From contig CAJYBN010000002.1 of NCBI GenBank assembly GCA_913064925.1, positions 1-33,105 of the forward strand: a DNA stretch of 33,105 bases, given 5' to 3'. Positions 24,500-32,804 of this stretch are shown piece by piece. Source of the DNA: an uncultured Peptococcaceae bacterium (GTDB lineage: Bacteria > Bacillota > Desulfotomaculia > Desulfotomaculales > Desulfallaceae). The notes under the pieces are model-generated. The model was not told where the DNA came from. It searched no databases and saw nothing but the letters and a program-made list of their open reading frames with translations. Every line of letters starts with the position of its first letter. Positions within the stretch are counted from its first letter, which is position 1. Position numbers and translations under genes: made by a program.

Positions 24500-25798
24500 T
24501 TATATCTCCCGCCTGTCAACCACCCGCTTGGCTTTACCCTCGCTGCGGGGAATAGTACGCGGCTCCACCAGCTTGATCCGGGCGGAAATGCCCAGCACAC
24601 TGTTGATGCGGGAACGCAGCCTGTATTCCAGATCCTCCAGGTAACGCACCTTATCGCTAAACATCTGGTTGGAAAGTTCCACCCAAATCTCCAGATCATC
24701 CATGGTGCCTTTCCGGTCCACCACCAAGAGGTAATGGGGTTCTGTTTCGCCGAATTCCAGCAGCACGCTTTCAACCTGGGAAGGGAACACATTGACTCCG
24801 CGAATGATTAACATATCGTCGGTACGACCAGTTACCCGGCACATGCGTACATGGGTACGCCCGCAGGGGCAGGGCTCCGGATTGAGAACAGTAATGTCTC
24901 TGGTGCGGTAACGGATAATGGGGAAAGCTTCTTTAGTCAAAGATGTAATCACCAGTTCACCCTGTTCCCCGAAGGGGACTGGTTCTCCCGTTTCCGGGTC
25001 GATAATTTCGGCAATAAAATGATCCTCAAAGATATGCATCCCTTCTTTTACCGGACACTCCATGGCTACCCCGGGCCCCATAACCTCGCTGAGTCCATAA
25101 ATGTCCAACGCGGTAATATGCAATTTCTCCTCCAACTGCCGGCGCATGCGTTCCGACCAGGGTTCGGCCCCGAAAACCCCCGCCTTTAAAGGCAGCTTTG
25201 CAAAATCAATCCCCTGATTCCGGCCTTCTTCGGCAAGATATAAGGCGTAGGAAGGCGTGCAAGTTAAAATGGTGGTACCGAAGTCCTGCATCAGCATGAG
25301 CTGTCTGGCAGTATTTCCGCCGGAAACGGGCACTACCGTGGCACCTAGTAACTCGGCACCGTAATGGATACCCATGCCGCCGGTAAAGAGACCGTAACCA
25401 TACGCATTCTGTACCACATCGCCCTTCGTTCCCCCGGCCATGACCAGCGCCCGGGCCATAAGGTTGGCCCAGGTGTTTATGTCATTTTGGGTGTATCCCA
25501 CTACGGTAGGTTTACCCGTTGTCCCGGATGACGCGTGCAGCCGCACCACTTCCTCCATGGGCACGGCAAAAAGACCGAAGGGATAGTTATCCCGCAGGTC
25601 CGTCTTCACGGTAAAGGGCAGGTGGCGCAAATCGTCCAGGGAACGTATATCCCGGGGAGTAATCCCCTGCTTTTCAAAGGCCTGGCGGTAAAACGGAACT
25701 TTATGGTAGACCCTTTCCACCGTGGCCTGCAATCTTTGTAACTGTAATTCCGCTAAATTATCGCGCGACATAGTTTCGTATTCACGGTCCCAATACAT
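24500..25798 (-). CDS. paaK: Phenylacetate-CoA ligase
   Basis: A 432-residue PaaK-family ligase, the length normal for the family. The opening YWDREYETMSRDNLAELQ and VYHKVPFYRQAF are typical. The ATP loop HASSGTTGKPTVVGYT is near residue 88, IYGLSEVMGPGVAMEC near 245 is the adenylate-binding region, and the C-terminal RVTGRTDDMLIIRGVNVFPSQVE and PRSEGKAKRVVDRR carry the hinge and lysine. It converts phenylacetate or another arylacetate to the CoA ester. It is the last gene of the livKHMGF-paaK operon, starting 34 bases after livF, so the importer or T-box control is tied to arylacetate use, probably from phenylalanine or another aromatic amino acid. ATG 25798 is chosen for fit to the family start and a GAGGGG site. 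Confidence 0.93.
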   Translation of the reverse strand: MYWDREYETMSRDNLAELQLQRLQATVERVYHKVPFYRQAFEKQGITPRDIRSLDDLRHLPFTVKTDLRDNYPFGLFAVPMEEVVRLHASSGTTGKPTVVGYTQNDINTWANLMARALVMAGGTKGDVVQNAYGYGLFTGGMGIHYGAELLGATVVPVSGGNTARQLMLMQDFGTTILTCTPSYALYLAEEGRNQGIDFAKLPLKAGVFGAEPWSERMRRQLEEKLHITALDIYGLSEVMGPGVAMECPVKEGMHIFEDHFIAEIIDPETGEPVPFGEQGELVITSLTKEAFPIIRYRTRDITVLNPEPCPCGRTHVRMCRVTGRTDDMLIIRGVNVFPSQVESVLLEFGETEPHYLLVVDRKGTMDDLEIWVELSNQMFSDKVRYLEDLEYRLRSRINSVLGISARIKLVEPRTIPRSEGKAKRVVDRREI

Positions 25799-25832
25799 CA
25801 AGGTTTTCCCCTCTCTCTCTGATGCTATTTTT

Positions 25833-26576
25833 TTACAGCGCCATGGCAGGCCGTACGCGCCTGCCAAGGTAAGCCTGCTGCACCGTTGAGTCAGCCATTA
25901 TCTCCCCGGAACTGCCGCTAAAGGTAATCCGTCCCCTTTCCATGATCAGGACGCTGTCGGCTACTCTCAGCGCGGATCTGGTATTCTGTTCTACCAGGAT
26001 TATTGTTACACCGGTGTTTTTCAACCGGGCCAGGGTGGCCATTATCTCCCGCACCACCATTGGCGCCAGGCCGACCGACGGTTCATCGAGGAGTAACAGT
26101 TTAGGGCGTGCCATTAACCCTCTGCCAATAGCAAGCATCTGCTGCAGGCCGCCGCTCAAAGTCCCCGCCATCTCCCGCTCCCTGCCTTTGAGTGCCGGGA
26201 AAATCTCCAGTATTTCTCTTGCGTCACTGTGTATTTCTTGTTTAGCATGCCTGTAACGGTGAAATGCTCCCAGCAGGAGGTTATCCCATACGCTTAAAGA
26301 ATGAAAAATTTCCCTTCGTTCAGGCACCAGGCTGATGCCCTGCCGGACTAGATATTCCGGTGGTTTTCCGGCTATGGATTTTCCATTAAGCAATATGTCC
26401 CCTTTTGCCGGCCTGTGCAAGCCGGCCAGTGTCTCAAGCAAAGTGCTCTTACCGGCCCCGTTGGCACCAAGAATGGCGAGCAATTCACCCTCCTTGGCGT
26501 GCAGGGATAGCCCCCTGATTGCCTGCACGTATCCATGATAGACATCCAGTGCTTGTATTCTAAGCAACCTGATCAT
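25833..26576 (-). CDS. livF: ABC transporter ATPase, branched-chain amino acid type (LivF)
   Basis: A 247-residue ATPase. Walker A is GANGAGKSTLLETLAGL, the LSGGLQQMLAIGRGLM signature and LLLLDEPSVGLAP Walker B follow, and the switch histidine is replaced by the LivF-typical VEQNTRSAL. VPERREIFHSLSVWDNL is another LivF mark. It overlaps livG by 17 bases if the ATG is used. That ATG touches its GGGGAGG site, so TTG 26567, nine bases from the site, may be the real start. It energises uptake together with LivG, on the inner face of the membrane. Confidence 0.92.
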   Translation of the reverse strand: MIRLLRIQALDVYHGYVQAIRGLSLHAKEGELLAILGANGAGKSTLLETLAGLHRPAKGDILLNGKSIAGKPPEYLVRQGISLVPERREIFHSLSVWDNLLLGAFHRYRHAKQEIHSDAREILEIFPALKGREREMAGTLSGGLQQMLAIGRGLMARPKLLLLDEPSVGLAPMVVREIMATLARLKNTGVTIILVEQNTRSALRVADSVLIMERGRITFSGSSGEIMADSTVQQAYLGRRVRPAMAL

Positions 26577-27327
26577 CCTCCCCGAGGTAAGCTTTAATCA
26601 CTTCCGGATCAGCCTGGACTTCTTGTGGTGTCCCCTCCGCGATGACATGACCAAAATTTAAAACAAGAACACGATCGGCGACTTCCATAACGGTCTCCAT
26701 GTCGTGCTCGATCAGAAGCATGGTTAAGCCTTTTTCCCTTAGTTTTTTGAGGTAAGCGGCCAGGGACCTGGTTTCCGTACTGTTTAACCCCGCAGCGGGC
26801 TCATCGAGCAACACCAGGCGGGGGCCGGAGGCCAGCGCCCTGGCTATTTCCAGAAGCCTCTGCTGCCCGAAAGGCAGGGCCGCTGCCGGCAGGCCCGCCG
26901 CCTCTTCCAGCCCGATCTCCTCAAGTAGAGCCAGGGCTTCTTCCTTAATCCTTTTATCCTCCCTGTTTTTGCTGGGTAGGCAAAACAGCGATTTGACAAA
27001 GCCGGTTCTGCCTTTTAAATAGGCGCCGGTAAGCACGTTTTCCAGCACCGTCATTCCGCTGAACAGCTGAAGGTTTTGGAAGGTCCGCGTAATGCCGGCT
27101 GCAGCAATCTGGTATGGTTTAAGACCAACCAGCTGTCGACCTTCAAACCTGATGGTCCCGCTGTCAGGCGGAAGCGCACCGGTGATCAGGTTAAAAATCG
27201 TAGTCTTACCTGCACCGTTCGGGCCGATCAAAGCAAAGATACTCCCCTTGCTTACCTTGAACCCGACGTCCTTTACCGCGGCAACACCGCCGAAGAATTT
27301 CGTCAGGCCCTTCACTTCCAGGAGCAA
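26560..27327 (-). CDS. livG: ABC transporter ATPase, branched-chain amino acid type (LivG)
   Basis: A 255-residue ATPase, the usual LivG length. Walker A is GPNGAGKTTIFNLITGA, the GITRTFQNLQLFSGMTVLENV Q-loop block is LivG-specific, and the signature lies in LPFGQQRLLEIARALA, with LVLLDEPAAGLN Walker B and LIEHDMETVMEVADRV switch histidine. The start is set at TTG 27327, eight bases after GGGAGG and just before LLEVKGLTKFFGG; longer frames to 27411 would overlap livM by 60 bases and have no ribosome site. It pairs with LivF as the motor of this importer. Confidence 0.9.
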   Translation of the reverse strand: MLLEVKGLTKFFGGVAAVKDVGFKVSKGSIFALIGPNGAGKTTIFNLITGALPPDSGTIRFEGRQLVGLKPYQIAAAGITRTFQNLQLFSGMTVLENVLTGAYLKGRTGFVKSLFCLPSKNREDKRIKEEALALLEEIGLEEAAGLPAAALPFGQQRLLEIARALASGPRLVLLDEPAAGLNSTETRSLAAYLKKLREKGLTMLLIEHDMETVMEVADRVLVLNFGHVIAEGTPQEVQADPEVIKAYLGEDDQVA

Positions 27328-27350
27328 ATTTCCAACCTCCCTCTTTAACC

Positions 27351-28346
27351 TCAAATGTCCTTTGATGGTATCCCCGTGCCAGGCATCTTTTCCGGGGACA
27401 ATTTCAGGCATTTGCCCAAAGCACCTAGACCTTCAGGCCGGAAAATCATCAAGAGAACTAATATAAGCCCAAAAAAGATAATTTGATACTCGCCGCCCGC
27501 CCCGGGTATCACCAGCGGGACCGCCCAGCGCAGGAATTCACCCAGGGTTACTACCACCGCTGCTCCCAGCAAAGGGCCCCAAAAAGTACCCAGGCCGCCG
27601 ATAACAGCCATCAGCACAAACTGCACCGAAGCATGGAAACCAAACGGTGACGGGCTGATAAAGGTTACATAAAATGCATAGAGCCCGCCGGCCAAGCCCG
27701 CCAGGAGGGCGCTGAAAATAAAGGCCTGGAGCTTAAGCTTGGCGGTATCTATCCCGGCATTTTCAGCGGCATGCTCGCTCTCACTGATGGCGCGGAGCGC
27801 TCTGCCCACCCGCGAGCGGACCAAGTTGTTTATCCCAGCCAGAATCAGGAATAAGGTAATCCACACCAGGTAGAAAAATTTAATATCGCTGTCAAAGGTT
27901 AACCCGCCGATGGAAAGGTAAGGAATGCCGGTGATTCCAGACGGGCCTCCGGTCAGTTCCTTCCCCTCGGTGAACGCAATGTGGACCAGTATGCCAAAGC
28001 CAAGGGTGGCCAGGGCTAGATAAAGCTCCCGCAGTTTAAGCGTCGGCCGCCCGATTATAGCTGCAATTACCCCCGGCAACAGGGCTGCGGCCGGGAGCGC
28101 TAAAACTGTAGGCCAGTGAAAGCGCGTAGTTAGGATGGCCACCGTATAGCCCCCCAGGCCGAAAAATGCGGCGTGGCCGAATGATACCTGCCCCGCATAG
28201 CCCATTAAAATCCCAAGTCCCTGTACGATAATCGTGTAAAGGCCAATAACGATAAGAATGCTCAGGAGATAATTACTTTTTATTAGCAGTGGAACGGCAA
28301 AAAGAAGCAGTACGGCTGCCGGCCGTAAAATAGCTTTTTTCCACAT
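27351..28346 (-). CDS. livM: ABC transporter permease, branched-chain amino acid type (LivM)
   Basis: A 331-residue permease with about nine or ten hydrophobic segments. LivM marks include GLGILMGYAGQVSFGHAAFFGLGGY near residue 40, TLATLGFGILVHIAFTEGKELTGGPSGITGIP in the middle and RVGRALRAISESEHAAENAGI, the EAA-like loop that touches the ATPases. It ends with IIFFGLILVLLMIFRPEGL. ATG 28346 is taken, with AGAGG about eleven bases upstream; a GTG four codons earlier has no site. It forms the membrane channel with LivH. Confidence 0.92.
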   Translation of the reverse strand: MWKKAILRPAAVLLLFAVPLLIKSNYLLSILIVIGLYTIIVQGLGILMGYAGQVSFGHAAFFGLGGYTVAILTTRFHWPTVLALPAAALLPGVIAAIIGRPTLKLRELYLALATLGFGILVHIAFTEGKELTGGPSGITGIPYLSIGGLTFDSDIKFFYLVWITLFLILAGINNLVRSRVGRALRAISESEHAAENAGIDTAKLKLQAFIFSALLAGLAGGLYAFYVTFISPSPFGFHASVQFVLMAVIGGLGTFWGPLLGAAVVVTLGEFLRWAVPLVIPGAGGEYQIIFFGLILVLLMIFRPEGLGALGKCLKLSPEKMPGTGIPSKDI

Positions 28347-28416
28347 TAAGCAAAACACCTCTGCTTTAAGCGCCCTTCGTTAGTATCCTGGTTAATTGGC
28401 TATTAAAAGTGCCCAG

Positions 28417-29298
28417 CTAAATCTTCCGTTCCCTGATTGCCCCGATAATACCCTCAGGCCTGATCAAGAGAACTGCAAGCAGAATGATTATGGCGATGGC
28501 ATCTTTCAACCCGGAAGAGATCAGCCCGGCGCTGTAAGACTCTAAAATGCCGAGAAGAATTCCTCCCAGCACAGCCCCGCCGACATTGCTCAGTCCTCCG
28601 ATAACCGCAGCCACAAAACCCTTAAGCCCCAGCATGAATCCCATATCATAAGTCGTCATGGTAATCGGGGCGATGAAGATACCGGCTGCCGCGCCCAGTG
28701 CGCCGCTTGCCGTGAAGGCCAGGAAAGATACGGTATGGGGGTTGATACCCACTAACCTGGCTGCCGCCCGGTTGATCACGGAAGCTTTTACGGCCTTACC
28801 CCAATAAGTCAGTTCGAAAAAGGCGTACAGCCCGGCCAGAGTTATCGCCGTAAGGCCGAAAATCCAGAGGCTCTGGGGGTTTACAGCGGCCCCCCCGATA
28901 AAGAGGGGGCCGCCCTTGGAAAAGGCGGGGAGTGAATATGTTTCTGTGCCCCAAATCAGGAGTGCCAGGCCGCGCAGGGATATGGACAGGCCAATGGTGA
29001 TAATGATCAGGGTAAGGCCCGACGCCCCGCGCGCCGTGTGGATCGCAAAACGCTCAAGAAATCCTCCCAGCATCGCCACCAGGAGTACCGAAACGGTGAA
29101 CGCTGCCGCCATGGGCATCCCAGCTGCGTACATACTGACGGCCAGCAGCGCCCCGAGAGCAACAAACTCCCCCTGCGCCAGGTTTAGGATACCGGTTATA
29201 TTAAAGGTGGTAACCAGCGCTAAAGCAATTAAGGAATATATGCTTCCCAGGGTAAGCCCGGTAAACAGAAGCTGCAAGAGTTGATCAGCGATATGCAA
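28417..29298 (-). CDS. livH: ABC transporter permease, branched-chain amino acid type (LivH)
   Basis: A 293-residue permease with about eight hydrophobic segments. Family marks are LTLGSIYSLIALALVTTFNITGILNLAQGEFVALGA at the start, KGFVAAVIGGLSNVGGAVLGGILLG near the C-terminus and LLIRPEGIIG at the end. TTG 29298 is preferred because AGAGG lies eight bases before it; a GTG at 29307 is within that site. It starts 13 bases past livK and precedes livM by 70 bases. Confidence 0.92.
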   Translation of the reverse strand: MHIADQLLQLLFTGLTLGSIYSLIALALVTTFNITGILNLAQGEFVALGALLAVSMYAAGMPMAAAFTVSVLLVAMLGGFLERFAIHTARGASGLTLIIITIGLSISLRGLALLIWGTETYSLPAFSKGGPLFIGGAAVNPQSLWIFGLTAITLAGLYAFFELTYWGKAVKASVINRAAARLVGINPHTVSFLAFTASGALGAAAGIFIAPITMTTYDMGFMLGLKGFVAAVIGGLSNVGGAVLGGILLGILESYSAGLISSGLKDAIAIIILLAVLLIRPEGIIGAIRERKI

Positions 29299-29310
29299 AG
29301 GAAACACCTC

Positions 29311-30495
29311 TTATTCTAAGAGTTTCCATTTACCGTCTTGAATCTGAACCAGGACCATTGAATCTTCATCCAGGCCGTTGTGATCCTGCGGGGACATGTT
29401 GAACACGCCCGATACACCTATAAATCCCCGGGTCTTCTCAAGCTGATCCCGAATTGCCGCGCGGTCCGGGCCGGCTTTTTCAATGGCGCTCACCAGCAGG
29501 TTGAAGGCGTCCCAGGCATAGCCGCCAAAGGAATTGGGTGGTGCATTATATTTCTTGCTGTAATCATTAATGTAGCCTTCGAGTACCTTTTTCTGGGGAT
29601 CGCTGTCCGGAATTTGGTCAGCGACAGTTAACTTGCCAATGGGCAGGATTACGCCGTCCGCGGCATCCTGGGCCAGGTCGATAAACTTTTGGTTGCCCAC
29701 GCCGTGGCTGTGTATGAGCGGGATTGAGAGCCCTATATCCCGGAAATTTCTGGTTAATATCGAAGCGGAAGGCGGAATCGCCCACACTACCGCAGCCTGT
29801 GCCGGACTGGCCTTTACCCTGGTTAGCTGCGGTGTCATGTCTTTGTCACTGGCATCAAATTTTTCTTCGGCCACAACTTCAATACCGTTTTCCCGCGCCG
29901 CGGCGGCAAACGCCTTTTTACCCCCGTCACCGTAGGCATTGTTCATATAAAGAAAAGCCACTTTGGTTATACCCTGTTCCTTCAGGTAACCGATGATTTT
30001 GTTAACCGTCACTATATCACTCTGGGCGGTTTTAAAAACCCATTGCCGATCCTTAACCGGCTCAACGATGCTGCTGGCCGCCGCCAAAGAAATCATGGGT
30101 ACTTTCTCTTTTTGCACCGTATCGATCATGGCCATGGACGGGCCGCTGGAACTGCAACCCAGCACGGCCAGGACATCTTTTTCAATTAGCGTTTTAACCG
30201 CCAGCACTGCCTCGGTTTCGTCGCTCTTGTTATCAAGGATGATTAAATCCACCGGGTGACCGTTGATCCCGCCGCTTGCGTTCAACTGATCAGCTAGCAT
30301 AAGTAAAGTATCCCGCTCGGGCATGCCCAGCGATGAAGCTTTTCCGCTGATGTCAAGAACCGCTCCTATTTTATAAGGCTCTTCTCCCGGCGTGTCTTTG
30401 CCGGCAGCGTCCTGACCGGAAGCGCAACCACTAATTAGTATGCTTGCAGCAAACAATAAAGCCAGCAAAACGGCCAAATTTGTCTTCTTTATCAT
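29311..30495 (-). CDS. livK: ABC transporter substrate-binding lipoprotein, LivK type
   Basis: A 394-residue lipoprotein receptor. A signal peptide MIKKTNLAVLLALLFAASIL ends in the lipobox ISGC. The mature part follows the Peripla_BP_6 pattern: PYKIGAVLDISGKASSLGMP, then LNASGGINGHPVDLIILDN, VLAVLGCSSSGPSMAM and VAFLYMNNAYGDGGKKAF. It binds an amino acid or a similar carboxylate outside the membrane and feeds LivHMGF. Which ligand is not visible; the attached paaK suggests an aromatic compound, and the LIV family suggests branched-chain amino acids. AGGAGG lies ten bases upstream. Expression depends on the two T-box modules in the leader. Confidence 0.92.
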   Translation of the reverse strand: MIKKTNLAVLLALLFAASILISGCASGQDAAGKDTPGEEPYKIGAVLDISGKASSLGMPERDTLLMLADQLNASGGINGHPVDLIILDNKSDETEAVLAVKTLIEKDVLAVLGCSSSGPSMAMIDTVQKEKVPMISLAAASSIVEPVKDRQWVFKTAQSDIVTVNKIIGYLKEQGITKVAFLYMNNAYGDGGKKAFAAAARENGIEVVAEEKFDASDKDMTPQLTRVKASPAQAAVVWAIPPSASILTRNFRDIGLSIPLIHSHGVGNQKFIDLAQDAADGVILPIGKLTVADQIPDSDPQKKVLEGYINDYSKKYNAPPNSFGGYAWDAFNLLVSAIEKAGPDRAAIRDQLEKTRGFIGVSGVFNMSPQDHNGLDEDSMVLVQIQDGKWKLLE

Positions 30496-30580
30496 TTTTC
30501 TATCCCTCCTAAAAAAATTAGTAGTGAATACAAGTTATAAGCCGGTCAAAATGCTTCACATCACCTCCGGGTTAACTAAT

Positions 30581-30707
30581 TAAAATGAATAAAGGCCACA
30601 GCTTTCGCGGGGACGAAAGCTGTGGCCTTCCGCGGTACCACCCCGGTTGGTTATATAAACAACCCTCTCTTTAAGGGTACGGGAATATTACATCCCCTGC
30701 AGGTGGA
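30581..30707 (-). promoter_or_regulatory. Second T-box module, lacking Stem I, with terminator
   Basis: The T-box sequence GGGGTGGTACCGCGG (30630-30644 region) is followed by a perfect hairpin GGCCACAGCTTTCG / CGAAAGCTGTGGCC (30594-30627) and TTTATTCATTTT. Upstream it has a Stem III-like AATATTCCCGTACCCT shared with the first module, but only 60 bases separate it from the first terminator, too few for Stem I and a specifier loop. Confidence 0.8.
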
Positions 30708-30990
30708 TTAAAAATAAATAACTTTTCATCCTAAGGGACGAAAAGTTATTTTCGCGGTACCACCCTCATTGGTCTAAAATAGACCCACTCATTAAGCAGG
30801 GTACGGGAAATATTCCTTATACCCCCTTCCTTTTAACGGTGGAAGTTTCCGTTCGAGCCTACTTGCCCTTTGGTTTCAGCCCGACAGTTCGGGGGAGAAC
30901 TTCAACGGATCATACTTTAGAAGCGCTTGCAGTCCCTGGCGCTTCCTCCCTGAAAAAGCTGTGTTCCGCCTACTTTTCCCCTTCATCACT
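30708..30990 (-). promoter_or_regulatory. First T-box riboswitch, complete, with terminator
   Basis: Stem I begins at GTGATGAAGGGGAAAAGTAG (near 30989), a standard T-box opening with AGTA. The AGGGAGG bulge region and distal loop follow. The T-box AGGGTGGTACCGCG lies at 30753-30766, then the hairpin AATAACTTTTCGTCC / GGATGAAAAGTTATT and TATTTTTAA at 30708-30750. The specifier loop lies opposite AGTA and reads GAAGTTCT (30903-30896): GUU (Val) directly after GAA or UUC (Phe) one base on. An uncharged tRNA would bind and allow readthrough into livK. Confidence 0.9.
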
Positions 30991-31016
30991 TTTACATTAT
31001 GGTTATTTTTTTATAT

Positions 31017-31044
31017 TTTATAACTTACTTACATTGCAGGTCAA
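31017..31044 (-). promoter_or_regulatory. Promoter of the T-box/liv-paaK operon
   Basis: Minus strand TTGACC (31044-31039), 16-base spacer, TATAAA (31022-31017). It lies just upstream of Stem I of the first T-box, as expected; transcription would start near 31010. Confidence 0.65.
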
Positions 31045-31132
31045 GAAAAATTTATCTGATTTTTTTTCCTGGATACTATAACCCCGTAAACCATGCCCGG
31101 TAGCGTTAAACATCTCATGCTAATTTACCCGG

Positions 31133-31184
31133 ATAAAAAATAAAGAAACCCCCACCCCGCCTAAGTGGATGCTTCTTTATTTTC
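31133..31184 (-). terminator. Terminator of the fix operon
   Basis: AATAAAGAA and TTCTTTATT pair at the base with an inner CCAC/GTGG stem, followed on the minus strand by TTTTTATCC. It lies right after the fixX stop and separates the fix operon from the T-box promoter. Confidence 0.75.
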
Positions 31185-31188
31185 ACTA

Positions 31189-31509
31189 CTAAGCGAGCCT
31201 GAATTGAACCCCGTATCCTCCCCGGGGGTAACGCCAGCGGATGTTGCCGTGGGGACAGGCAATCCTGCAGGCTCCGCATTCCAGGCATCCTTCGTAACCA
31301 ATTGTCATGCGCCCGTTCCTCCATTCATAAACCTTCGCCGGGCAAAACACCGTGCAATCTTTGCCGGGGCACTTACCGGCGCACACCGAAGGATCAATTA
31401 TCGCCAAATGGGAATCCTCATCCGGTTTCCAGCGGTTTAAAAATAGTTTATCATCGAGATTAACCTCAATGTTAAGAGGTTTGTTATTTATTGCCGGTTC
31501 AGATTTCAC
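31189..31509 (-). CDS. fixX: FixX-type ferredoxin-like protein
   Basis: A 106-residue iron-sulfur protein of the FixX group, with CAGKCPGKDCTVFCPAKVYE (near 44) and CLECGACRIACPHGNIRWRY (near 76). FixX passes electrons between FixC/ETF flavoproteins and the quinone pool or a related acceptor. GTG 31509 is chosen: it shares its G with the fixC stop (TAGTG), and GGCGGTGA lies just upstream; an earlier GTG would put the ribosome site inside the gene. Last gene of etfA-fixC-fixX. Confidence 0.92.
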   Translation of the reverse strand: MKSEPAINNKPLNIEVNLDDKLFLNRWKPDEDSHLAIIDPSVCAGKCPGKDCTVFCPAKVYEWRNGRMTIGYEGCLECGACRIACPHGNIRWRYPRGGYGVQFRLA

Positions 31510-32804
31510 TATTTCACCGCCTTCCACGCTTTATAAAGATCCTTACCTAGAGAAAACAGGGATCTTTGTTGCAAGACCCGCTCTTTAATTGTTTTTTGTT
31601 TTTGCCATTTACTTATCCCGTCCACCGTTAGCATTTCATGCAGGGCCATATTGGTAAACGGAATATATTCATTAAGGTACTGGGGGTTAGTTTCCAGCAA
31701 GTGAGAAGCATTTTTATATTTCTTTAAATCCTTCATGACAAAACTATTTCGCAAATTTTCCTCGTAAGTGGACAACTCCCGGGCCGTAAATGCACCCATC
31801 TTATGAGCCCGGATAATAGCTTCAGCCGCCAGGCGGCCGGAGGTCACGGCCAAATTGCTGCCCTCCCGGTGAATACCGTTAACCAGCTGGGCAGCATCTC
31901 CTACCACCACCACACCGTTACCTACCAATTGGGGAACGGCATTATAACCCCCTTCGGGAATTAAATGGGCGTAGTATTCTACCGGTTTTCCATTTTTAAT
32001 TAGAGGGCGTACCATTGGGTGGCTTTTTAGATATTCCAGTAGCTCGTACGGGCGCACTTTCCTTTGCCTGATCTGGGACAGCAGCGCGCCAACGCCAATG
32101 GAAATATGCTCTTTATTAGTGTAAATAAATGCCGTACCCACCATACCCAGGGTGCTGTCTCCGTAGATTTCAATGGTGGCTCCCATGCCCGGGTCGAGAT
32201 TGAAACGCTCTTCAATTACCTCGGAAGGTAATTTCAGTTCCTCCATTACCGCCAGCGCCACTTGCCGGGGTTCCCATTCTTTATGAAAGCCTAATTGCTT
32301 GCTCAACATGGAATTGACCCCGTCAGCCAATACCACTACATTAGCGTAAAGATCGCCCTCGGGCCTGTTCGTGCGCACACCCACCACCCGGCCATTTTCC
32401 ACAATACAGGATTCAACCAGGGTTTCATTAATGATTATCGCCCCCGCTTCAGCGCATTTACGGGCAAACCACTGGTCAAACTGCCCCCTGAATACCGTAA
32501 AGCAGTTATACGGCTCCCTGGCCCATTCCTGTGCTTTATAGCTGGTGGTAACGGCCGATTGGCTATCCATCAGCCAGAATCTCTGTTCCACCACCGGTCT
32601 TTGCAGTGGAGCCTCCTTCCAAAATTCCGGTATTAACTCCTCCATGGCAGACCGGTAAAGTACCCCGCCCATAACATTTTTCGCCCCGGGATAGTCCCCC
32701 CGCTCAATCACTACAACAGACAGGCCTTCCCCGGCCATTTTATAGGCGGCGGCCAAGCCGGCCGCCCCTGCTCCCACCACAATGGCATCAAATTTATCCG
32801 GCAC
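31509..32804 (-). CDS. fixC: FixC/ETF-quinone oxidoreductase-like flavoprotein
   Basis: A 431-residue flavoprotein. FAD fold FDAIVVGAGAAGLAAAYKMA at the N-terminus, VVIERGDYPGAKNVMGGVLY (FixC-typical), VVLADGVNSMLSKQLG near 160 and VVVGDAAQLVNGIHREGSNLAVTSG near 290, a FAD-ribityl contact block. FixC takes electrons from ETF (FixAB) and with FixX passes them to a low- or high-potential acceptor, in some organisms by bifurcation. The start is GTG 32804 with GGGAGGTGA eight bases upstream. It overlaps the end of etfA by 11 bases. A role in reoxidising ETF from acyl-CoA or amino-acid oxidation fits the window. Confidence 0.93.
   Translation of the reverse strand: MPDKFDAIVVGAGAAGLAAAYKMAGEGLSVVVIERGDYPGAKNVMGGVLYRSAMEELIPEFWKEAPLQRPVVEQRFWLMDSQSAVTTSYKAQEWAREPYNCFTVFRGQFDQWFARKCAEAGAIIINETLVESCIVENGRVVGVRTNRPEGDLYANVVVLADGVNSMLSKQLGFHKEWEPRQVALAVMEELKLPSEVIEERFNLDPGMGATIEIYGDSTLGMVGTAFIYTNKEHISIGVGALLSQIRQRKVRPYELLEYLKSHPMVRPLIKNGKPVEYYAHLIPEGGYNAVPQLVGNGVVVVGDAAQLVNGIHREGSNLAVTSGRLAAEAIIRAHKMGAFTARELSTYEENLRNSFVMKDLKKYKNASHLLETNPQYLNEYIPFTNMALHEMLTVDGISKWQKQKTIKERVLQQRSLFSLGKDLYKAWKAVK

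Noticed and set aside
24482..24540. AGGCGG and CCGCCT arms between fabF and paaK as a bidirectional terminator.
   Set aside because: The loop is over 20 bases and no T-tract follows on either strand. The two convergent genes are only 18 bases apart and no good terminator was found.
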